From NCBI GenBank assembly GCA_034002905.1, contig JAVEZQ010000025.1:1-7741 (forward strand): 7,741 nt of DNA, in the 5' to 3' direction. Source of the stretch: UBA8914 sp034002905. Its GTDB lineage: Bacteria; Pseudomonadota; Alphaproteobacteria; UBA9219. A model generated the notes under the pieces. That model saw only the letters and a program-made list of their open reading frames with translations. It was not told where the DNA came from and ran no database searches. Position numbers and translations under genes: made by a program. Numbering within the stretch: the stretch's first letter is position 1; every line of letters starts with the position of its first letter. Shown here in pieces: positions 1 to 3,904 of this stretch.

Positions 1-74
1 GGGCGCATAGCTCAGTTGGTTAGAGCGCATGTATCACACACATGAGGTCCGGGGTTCGAGTCCCTGTGCGCCCA
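1..74 (+). tRNA. tRNA-Val (anticodon CAC)
   Basis: A full cloverleaf can be drawn. The acceptor stem pairs 1-7 with 67-73 (GGGCGCA/TGCGCCC) and the D stem pairs 10-13 with 23-26. The anticodon stem pairs 28-32 with 40-44, and the loop ATCACAC places CAC at 35-37 after the conserved T34. The variable loop is 45-49, the T stem pairs 50-54 with 62-66 around TTCGAGT, and A74 is the discriminator. The anticodon reads GUG codons (valine). The 3' CCA is not encoded, since CCT follows A74. No T-rich terminator separates it from the gene at 123, so readthrough is possible. tRNA 3' ends are common integration sites, and its position next to an excisionase-type gene suggests this is one edge of an element. 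Confidence 0.97.
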
Positions 75-88
75 CCTGTTTCATCGGC

Positions 89-122
89 GGGTTACTTCGA
101 TAGACATCGAATGGAGTAGCCC
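89..122 (+). promoter_or_regulatory. Leader hairpin enclosing the RBS of the excisionase-type gene
   Basis: Bases 89-96 (GGGTTACT) pair with 115-122 (AGTAGCCC), with one T-G wobble at 92/119. TCGAT (97-101) pairs with ATCGA (106-110), leaving AGAC as the loop and ATGG (111-114) bulged. The core is the perfect palindrome TTCGAT-AGAC-ATCGAA at 96-111. The Shine-Dalgarno GGAG (113-116) lies half in the bulge and half in the stem, and the ATG at 123 follows the stem at once. Translation would therefore depend on opening the hairpin. It could instead be a dyad-symmetric operator or a recombinase-arm site. The pairing is seen directly; the function is inferred. Confidence 0.5.
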
Positions 123-362
123 ATGAAATCACCCACTATAACAATGCCCGATCTCAAAGAATTTATGACCACCAAGGAAGCTGCTGAAGTGCTTGGCTTT
201 CATGTGAAAACAATACCCTTGATGGTGAGAAATAAAACGCTGTACGGCGTCCGCTTTGGTCGTGCCTGGTTGGTATCCCGGAAATCGGTAAAAGAATATC
301 TCGAAAAGACAAAGGGCATGAGCAAGAACGACCCGCGCCGAAAGGTGACGACGACCGGATAA
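123..362 (+). CDS. Excisionase-type winged-HTH DNA-binding protein
   Basis: This 79-residue protein carries the excisionase/HTH_17 pattern. The stretch from MTTKEAAEVLGFHVKTI (15-31) forms the first helices and the HTH. A recognition segment, PLMVRNKTLYGVRFGRAWLV, follows, ending in a hairpin wing and a C-terminal helix, SVKEYL. Such proteins bend DNA at attachment sites to direct excision, or act as small MerR-like repressors. The start at 123 is chosen because GGAG (113-116) precedes it by 6 bases; Met8 and Met15 have no such site. The basic tail after residue 61 is probably disordered. The gene is the first of the element, 48 bases from the tRNA, and is followed by a terminator at 433-458. 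The recombinase it may serve lies at the opposite end of the window. DNA-binding is fairly sure; the excision role is an inference from size and position. Confidence 0.75.
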   Translation: MKSPTITMPDLKEFMTTKEAAEVLGFHVKTIPLMVRNKTLYGVRFGRAWLVSRKSVKEYLEKTKGMSKNDPRRKVTTTG

Positions 363-404
363 ACATCCCCCATCCCCCGAAACTATGCACGATCCCCTTG
401 CAGG

Positions 405-432
405 GACCGCACGCACGCAGACCGCACGCACG
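405..432 (+). repeat. Tandem 13-bp repeat GACCGCACGCACG
   Basis: GACCGCACGCACG occurs at 405-417 and again at 420-432, separated by CA. Each copy contains a doubled GCAC unit. A small hairpin CCCT-TGC-AGGG (395-405) touches the first copy. It sits between the stop of the excisionase-type gene and its terminator. Two tandem copies could be a protein-binding site, but simple replication slippage would also explain them. Confidence 0.7.
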
Positions 433-459
433 AAAAAAGCCCCTTTACAGGCTTTTTTT
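433..459 (+). terminator. Rho-independent terminator after the excisionase-type gene
   Basis: AAAAAAGCC (433-441) pairs with GGCTTTTTT (450-458) around the loop CCTTTACA, and the descending arm is itself the T run, followed by TATTTT. It lies 70 bases after the stop at 362. The A-rich ascending arm would let it work in both directions. Confidence 0.75.
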
Positions 460-461
460 AT

Positions 462-544
462 TTTGGTAAACTTATTACCAAAGAAAAGACTACGCGCCGA
501 ACGGCGCATAATTTTTAGTCTTTAGTCTTTACCAAAGGAAAGAC
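462..544 (+). repeat. Nested palindromes and direct repeats, non-coding
   Basis: Several overlapping symmetries occupy 83 bases. TTTGGTAAA (462-470) can pair with TTTACCAAA (528-536), or TTTGGTAA (462-469) with the nearer TTACCAAA (475-482). Inside, AAAGACTA (485-492) pairs with TAGTCTTT (516-523), and within that GCGCC (494-498) pairs with GGCGC (503-507) around GAAC. A direct repeat TTACCAAAGRAAAGAC occurs at 475-490 and 529-544 with one A/G difference, and TAGTCTT is doubled at 516-529. No convincing reading frame crosses it. Possible roles are an attachment-arm region, an origin, an operator cluster or a structured RNA. The rest of the gap, 545-674, shows an A10 run at 554-562 and nothing else I can name. 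Confidence 0.7.
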
Positions 545-674
545 CAGCACCTTAAAAAAAAAGAACCGTCCACAAGTACCCGTGTGATGAGCATGGCGAA
601 CACTGGCGCGGATGAGGGAAGCGCGGAAGGAACGCGCAAAGGCTGGAATCGCATATATCGTAAAGGAGAAAACA

Positions 675-959
675 ATGAAACAAATCATCAACCGCAAGGA
701 ATACGACACAGACAAGGCGCAGGCTGTTGCAAGTAACCGTTTTTGGGACGGTAGCAACTGGGAGCGCAGCGGGCGAAATACCTACCTGTACAAGACGCCC
801 AAGGGAAACTTTTTTGCTTACCACACAACACAATGGCAAGGTGAACGGAACACCATCGAAGCCTTGACCGTTGACGAAGCGAAGACGCTTTACGAGGAGC
901 TACCAGAACATGACATGACCTATGCCGAAGCATTCGGAGAAGAACCCGAAAAAGCCTAG
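675..959 (+). CDS. Small conserved mobile-element protein, function unknown
   Basis: A 94-residue protein. The start at 675 is preferred over the in-frame ATG at 612 because AAAGGAG (662-668) stands 6 bases before it, while 612 has no site. Its N-terminal half follows a layout I recall from small orphan proteins on integrative elements of other bacteria: MKQIINRKEYDTDKAQ, then a region with W24, W29 and N35, then TYLYKTPKGNFFAYH. In those proteins too, a self-describing 'K..I.NG..Y.T..A' opening is followed by 'TLY.T..G.WFLY'. The C-terminal part (60-94) is acidic, with LTVDEAKTLYEELPEHD resembling a helix typical of that group. There are no catalytic motifs, signal peptide or membrane segments. 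It stands alone between the repeat nest and the hairpin at 971-996. Identity with the family is from memory and needs a profile search. Confidence 0.75.
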   Translation: MKQIINRKEYDTDKAQAVASNRFWDGSNWERSGRNTYLYKTPKGNFFAYHTTQWQGERNTIEALTVDEAKTLYEELPEHDMTYAEAFGEEPEKA

Positions 960-970
960 CAATAAAAAGA

Positions 971-996
971 CCCTCTCCACCGCATGTTGGAGAGGG
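971..996. terminator. Perfect 9-bp hairpin, terminator-like on the minus strand
   Basis: CCCTCTCCA (971-979) pairs exactly with TGGAGAGGG (988-996) around CCGCATGT. On the + strand what follows is CTTCGCAAGG, not a T run. On the minus strand the stem is followed by TCTTTTTATT (complement of 961-970), the classic arrangement of an intrinsic terminator. It sits 11 bases after the stop at 959, so it may still block or slow + strand transcription, or protect the 3' end. Confidence 0.55.
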
Positions 997-1061
997 CTTC
1001 GCAAGGCTTGGGCTAAACAAAGATCACCCAGGCGCATTTTACCATACAGGAGATTTACACC

Positions 1062-1271
1062 ATGAAAGATGATCGAAGTTTTGAAGAATTCGTAGAGATC
1101 GTATCACTGTTATCACCCAAGGCGCGGCGCGAGGTCCTGGACATTGCAACCTTTCACACCTGGCGACAAACACGCAAGCCCGCGCCCTGGCTGCGCGTGT
1201 TACGCGGCGCGATCCTCTACCTGGTTTTCGAGATCGAGAAATTGATCGAACACAGAAAGGACAAGCCATGA
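1062..1271 (+). CDS. Small helical protein, function unknown
   Basis: A 69-residue protein I cannot assign. AGGAG (1048-1052) lies 9 bases before the ATG. The first half, FEEFVEIVSLLSPKARREVLDIATF, is a charged amphipathic helical pair; the phrase LSPKARREVLD recalls the 'LSPEAQREVLDFVEFL' segment of short antitoxin-like DUF2281 proteins, but the match is too short to claim. The second half contains a stretch, WLRVLRGAILYLVFEIEKLI (43-62), that could be a short membrane-associated helix, followed by a basic tail. Its stop overlaps the start of the next gene (ATGA at 1268-1271), so the two are probably co-translated. Confidence 0.7.
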   Translation: MKDDRSFEEFVEIVSLLSPKARREVLDIATFHTWRQTRKPAPWLRVLRGAILYLVFEIEKLIEHRKDKP

Positions 1272-1477
1272 ACAAAAAGAAACAGGCAGGCAGGCGCGGC
1301 GGAATGACAACGCTGGCGCGGCATGGCAGGGATCACTTTTCAAGGATCGGCAAACGCGGCGCGGCGGCGTTCTGGAAGGCTTACAGGCTTCAGCCTTACG
1401 GCATTGGAGATTATGCCGTCGTGAAAATCGCAAACGGCGCGATCGTGGCTTTATTGTCAGGAAGGAGAGTCAATTAA
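1268..1477 (+). CDS. Small KGG-motif-like basic protein
   Basis: A 69-residue, strongly basic protein. Residues 11-31 (from GGMTTLARHGRDHFSRIGKR onward) match the layout of the stress-induced KGG motif, GG....HG..HF..IG.KGG, known from short bacterial stress proteins such as Con-10/GsiB types. Only one copy is present and the last glycine pair is changed to RGA. The tail GDYAVVKIANGAIVALLSGRRV (47-68) looks like two beta strands and is not part of that motif. AAGGA (1256-1260) precedes the ATG, which overlaps the upstream stop by 4 bases. Small KGG-like proteins of this kind also occur on mobile elements, where their role is not known to me. The motif call is moderate; no function is claimed. 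Confidence 0.72.
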   Translation: MNKKKQAGRRGGMTTLARHGRDHFSRIGKRGAAAFWKAYRLQPYGIGDYAVVKIANGAIVALLSGRRVN

Positions 1478-1483
1478 TCTCCC

Positions 1484-1810
1484 ATGAAAAAGATCATTTT
1501 GCTATTGCAGGTACTCCCCTTCCTGGCGTGTACGCTCACAAACGGCGCGGCGGCTCCACTCCCGACCGCGACCGATGAACCCGCGCAGGTCCTGCCGACC
1601 GTCACACCCAAAGCGATCACTTGCACCGTCACCGCCTTTGAAGCGTTGAACTTGCGCCAATCGCCTGGCATGTCATCGGCTGTTATCGCCGTTCTGCGAA
1701 ATGGCGATCTATTGACCATCCTCCCCCAACCCGCCCAGGGCAAATGGATCCTGGTCCGCGCTGGCGGGCTGGAAGGATGGATACATTCAAACTACTGCGA
1801 AAGGAATTGA
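1484..1810 (+). CDS. Probable lipoprotein with an SH3b domain
   Basis: A 108-residue exported protein. The N-terminus, MKKIILLLQVLPFLAC, is a short basic-then-hydrophobic signal ending in Cys16; FLAC is an acceptable but not ideal lipobox (F at -3). A Thr/Pro-rich linker (23-46) leads to a bacterial SH3 domain at about 47-105, seen in ALNLRQSPGMSSAVIAVLRN, then GDLLTIL, KWILV and GLEGWIHSNY. SH3b domains bind peptidoglycan stems or other surface ligands. Cys47 and Cys105 flank the domain and could form a disulfide. The start follows AAGGAG (1462-1467) at an unusually long 16 bases, so initiation may rely on coupling to the gene ending at 1477. It ends 3 bases before the membrane protein gene, implying a joint cell-envelope role. 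The domain is confident; lipidation is probable only. Confidence 0.85.
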   Translation: MKKIILLLQVLPFLACTLTNGAAAPLPTATDEPAQVLPTVTPKAITCTVTAFEALNLRQSPGMSSAVIAVLRNGDLLTILPQPAQGKWILVRAGGLEGWIHSNYCERN

Positions 1811-1813
1811 ACC

Positions 1814-2539
1814 ATGAAACTATTTTGGAAAGGTATCGCGCTTGTGCTGTTCTACGTCATCAGCGGCGCATTGTTGATCTATGCCGCGTCCCGTTCACTG
1901 GATTTCATCACCGCCACACTTCCCGCCGATCAACAGATCATCGGCTATCTTGGGCTTGCGGCAACAAGCGGCGGCATGATCGCATGGCTGATGATCTTCA
2001 TGTACAAAGCCGAAGGGATCGGGCAGAAACTCACAGCGGGCATTATGACCGCGCTTGATATGCTTGGAGAATTCGCCCTGTTCACCATGGACACCCTGTA
2101 TCATGCGGGTGAAAGCGGAATGACCGCGCAGCTCACCCAGGACGAGATCAGAAACGTCGTGCTTGGTTTATCCGCTCTGATCGCGATCAATATTCTGGCA
2201 ACAATCATTTTCCACCTGCTCGATCCTGAAAACATCAAGCGAATGCGCGAGTCGTTTGTGCGCGACCGGCTCGAAAGTGACGCCCTGAAAGAGATCGAGA
2301 AACGCGGCGAAGAGATCGCGCAACGGCTCGCCCCGCAGATCGCCGAACAATGGGCGGCGGAATTCGAGGCGCGTTTTGCAGATATGCGATCCTTGGGGCT
2401 TGGGAAAACGGACCAAACCCCTACAGGGACCGCGCCTGTAGCAGGCAAGCTGCGCCCAACGTCAAACCATCAGGAAAGCGAGGCGGCAGAATTGCAAGCC
2501 GTCCCTTTGCCAGGCTTCAGCGACAACGGACACAGGTAA
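1814..2539 (+). CDS. Polytopic membrane protein with charged helical tail
   Basis: A 241-residue protein of no family I recognise. Hydrophobic segments lie at about 6-26, 43-64, 74-96 (weaker, with charges) and 113-135, giving three or four membrane spans. Residues 138-195 are a highly charged helix (REKRGEEIAQRLAPQIAEQW-type heptads) likely to form a cytoplasmic coiled coil. The last 45 residues are Pro/Ser/Gln-rich and look disordered. AAGGAA (1801-1806) stands 7 bases before the ATG. It is tightly coupled to the SH3b lipoprotein gene, so the pair may form an envelope complex, for example in surface exclusion or element-encoded defence; this is speculation. The final 190 bases are also open in another frame that encodes a zinc-finger-like segment (see next entry). 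Confidence 0.8.
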   Translation: MKLFWKGIALVLFYVISGALLIYAASRSLDFITATLPADQQIIGYLGLAATSGGMIAWLMIFMYKAEGIGQKLTAGIMTALDMLGEFALFTMDTLYHAGESGMTAQLTQDEIRNVVLGLSALIAINILATIIFHLLDPENIKRMRESFVRDRLESDALKEIEKRGEEIAQRLAPQIAEQWAAEFEARFADMRSLGLGKTDQTPTGTAPVAGKLRPTSNHQESEAAELQAVPLPGFSDNGHR

Positions 2540-2694
2540 GGCGCGTCTATACCTGGACTTGTGCATTCTGTCTTGTGGAATTCGAGACGGAAAACTACGC
2601 CCAACGCTATTGCAAGCCGTCACACAAACAACGGGCGTATGAGATGCGGCGCGAACAACGCAAGGGAATGCCCGCAGAAGCCAAATCCGCGTGA
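2350..2694 (+). CDS. Zinc-finger-like small protein, start unresolved
   Basis: Only the C-terminal half looks like real protein: from about 2536, VRRVYTWTCAFCLVEFETEN and then YAQRYCKPSHKQRAYEMRRE. This gives C-x2-C-x13-C-x3-H, with the trailing 'QRAYE.RR' helix of small treble-clef zinc fingers of the 'YC...CRQRAYR' kind. The frame is open from the ATG at 2350, but that start has no ribosome site and would overlap the membrane gene by 190 bases with an implausible Gly/Arg-rich N-terminus. No ATG, GTG or TTG occurs in frame between 2353 and the finger; ATT at 2494 preceded by AGGAAAG is the only tempting choice. The finger is in the -1 frame relative to the upstream gene, so it may be a frameshifted extension, a re-initiated gene or a decayed remnant. 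Coordinates give the whole open frame. Confidence 0.45.
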   Translation: MGGGIRGAFCRYAILGAWENGPNPYRDRACSRQAAPNVKPSGKRGGRIASRPFARLQRQRTQVRRVYTWTCAFCLVEFETENYAQRYCKPSHKQRAYEMRREQRKGMPAEAKSA

Positions 2695-2805
2695 CGCTTT
2701 GACCGTCACACCTTTGATTGAATTCTGACCTTGTTGGGGCTGTGTCATGTGGTGAAACGTGATACAGCCCCTCAAATTTGCATAGTGGGTAGTCTGTCAC
2801 GTGGT
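2691..2805 (+). promoter_or_regulatory. GTGAC/GTCAC-rich operator-like region with hairpin
   Basis: GTGACG (2691-2696) and CGTCAC (2704-2709) form a dyad with a 7-base spacer. GGGGCTGTGTCA (2736-2747) pairs with TGATACAGCCCC (2760-2771), 12 bp with one G-T wobble and a 12-base loop. TGTCATGTGGT (2743-2753) recurs as TGTCACGTGGT (2795-2805), the latter holding the palindrome CACGTG. A further GTGACACGT lies near 2886-2894. The hairpin has no T run, so it is not an obvious terminator. The region lies upstream of the MerR-type gene and may hold its binding sites; TAAAAT at 2869-2874 is a possible -10 element without a clear -35. Confidence 0.5.
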
Positions 2806-2981
2806 TTTATGGCTTTTGCGACACAAACCCAAAATAAGATTATCACCCTGCCCCGTCTATGTCTCGTGTAAAATTGCAAAAATGCTTGTGACACGTCTTT
2901 TTTGCGGGCGTGATGAAACGGCATAAAAAAAACGTGTTCAGGGCATCCCGATCACGTCTCACAGAAAGGATGCAAAAAAGC

Positions 2982-3479
2982 ATGAAACTACTAACCACAG
3001 GACAGGCGGCAGGCTATACAAAACTGCCCGTAAAGACCATTCAGCGATATATCAGGGACCATCCCGAAGCCTTTAGCGAAAGGGCAAAGCAACCGCAAAA
3101 AGGCAGACGCTACACCGCACAGGATGTAAAGAACCTGCTGATGATCCGTCATCTTTCCCAGGCGCGAGAGAGCAGGGAGAAGATCCGCGACGCGCTGGCT
3201 GGCAAGTGGACACCCGAATCCATGCCGATGATCGAGATCGAGAATATCTTTCAGATCGCACAGATCGCAGAGCAAGCCACGGCGGAAAGTAAAGGTCACG
3301 CAGCCAGGGCGCAGAATGAACGATTGATCCTTGAAGGTAATTTGAACTGGGTAAAGAAAACCATCCGCCAGATGAAAGAGACCATCGAAGAACACGAAAA
3401 GGAACTATACAGATTACGTCAACTGGTCAGCGTAATGGCAAAGGATAAACATCAAGCGGAAGCTAAGACGGGCTGGTAG
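2982..3479 (+). CDS. MerR-type DNA-binding protein with coiled coil
   Basis: From the chosen start this is a 165-residue protein. Residues 2-24 (KLLTTGQAAGYTKLPVKTIQ then RYI) are a MerR-type helix-turn-helix; 40-55 (KGRRYTAQDVKNLLMIRHLS) form the wing and second helix with the usual R-Y-T. After a linker with GKWTPESMP, residues 85-158 are charged and helical, with a likely coiled coil at 120-156. No effector-binding cysteines are seen, so a repressor, partition-type or nucleoid-type protein fits better than a metal sensor. AAAGGA (2965-2970) supports the ATG at 2982 with an 11-base gap. In-frame ATGs at 2910, 2913 and 2970 are alternatives that add a basic 4-24 residue extension. A terminator follows at 3501. 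The upstream repeats may be its operators. Confidence 0.82.
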   Translation: MKLLTTGQAAGYTKLPVKTIQRYIRDHPEAFSERAKQPQKGRRYTAQDVKNLLMIRHLSQARESREKIRDALAGKWTPESMPMIEIENIFQIAQIAEQATAESKGHAARAQNERLILEGNLNWVKKTIRQMKETIEEHEKELYRLRQLVSVMAKDKHQAEAKTGW

Positions 3480-3500
3480 AAAATCAAACCCCGATCAAAG

Positions 3501-3527
3501 AGCAGACTTCACAGTCTGCTTTTTTTA
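3501..3527 (+). terminator. Rho-independent terminator
   Basis: AGCAGACT (3501-3508) pairs exactly with AGTCTGCT (3513-3520) around TCAC, followed by seven more T residues. It ends the MerR-type gene 21 bases after its stop. Confidence 0.92.
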
Positions 3528-3607
3528 TTCCTATGGGGAGTTTTGTACACTGTTTTTTCACTTCGACCGTGATTGAATAAAGTTGAATTTCAAAAAAGGA
3601 GCAGACC

Positions 3608-3790
3608 ATGCACAGACGACCAATGTATTTAGGGATCAAATTGAGTAAAGAAGAGAATCGCGCCATTGTTAACTTGGCAAAGCGTGAAGGCTTGCCAAAG
3701 TCATTATATGCGCGGCAAATCTTACGCGCTCAACTGATCGCGCAGGGAGCGATCACGGTCCACAACCCCGCGCCCCAGGCGGAGGAGTAA
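3608..3790 (+). CDS. Ribbon-helix-helix (CopG/Arc-like) protein
   Basis: A 60-residue protein with the plan of a ribbon-helix-helix regulator: basic N-terminal strand RRPMYLGIKL (3-12), helix A SKEENRAIVNLAKREG (13-28), a turn GLPKS, helix B LYARQILRAQLIAQG (33-47), then a disordered Pro-rich tail. Such dimers insert the paired strand into the DNA major groove; they serve as copy-number repressors, antitoxins or relaxosome accessory proteins. No toxin gene is adjacent. AAGGAG (3596-3601) precedes the ATG by 6 bases. Two TTGAAT repeats spaced 10 bases (3573-3578, 3583-3588) lie in its leader and could be an autoregulatory site. It is a single-gene unit bracketed by terminators, upstream of the replication genes, which fits a copy-control role; that is inference. 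Confidence 0.78.
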   Translation: MHRRPMYLGIKLSKEENRAIVNLAKREGLPKSLYARQILRAQLIAQGAITVHNPAPQAEE

Positions 3791-3798
3791 AAAAAACG

Positions 3799-3827
3799 AA
3801 AAGCCCCCGACAGGAACGGGGACTTTT
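3799..3827 (+). terminator. Rho-independent terminator
   Basis: AAAAG-C-CCCCG (3799-3809) pairs with CGGGG-A-CTTTT (3817-3827) around ACAGGAA, with a single C-A mismatch. The T run is short (TTTTCTAAAT). It lies 8 bases after the stop of the ribbon-helix-helix gene. Confidence 0.8.
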
Positions 3828-3904
3828 CTAAATCGGCAAAGGATGGACGGCGATCCAATTTCTTTGCTCTCGATATTTTCATTATAGCATGAAAGGATAA
3901 AAAC

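Noticed and set aside
45..74. Second copy of the tRNA 3' end inside the window as attR
   Set aside because: I looked for GGGGTTCGAGTCCC and did not find it elsewhere; a matching end would have to lie past 7741.
129..509. Minus-strand frames opposite the excisionase-type gene and its downstream gap
   Set aside because: No ribosome site, Cys/Arg/Ser-rich composition and full overlap with a well-supported + strand gene.
612..674. Longer version of the 94-residue protein from the ATG at 612
   Set aside because: No ribosome site there, and a near-ideal AAAGGAG stands before the in-frame ATG at 675.
587..735. Short + strand frame starting ATGAGCATGGCG
   Set aside because: It overlaps the gene at 675 in another frame, has no ribosome site and shows no domain; too weak to report.
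1474..1743. Minus-strand frame opposite the SH3b gene
   Set aside because: Composition typical of a shadow; the + strand has a clear signal peptide and domain.
1744..2058. + strand 104-residue frame overlapping the SH3b and membrane genes
   Set aside because: Arg/His/Cys-rich shadow frame without a ribosome site.
3608..3790. Toxin-antitoxin pair involving the ribbon-helix-helix gene
   Set aside because: It is bracketed by terminators and no toxin-sized gene adjoins it.
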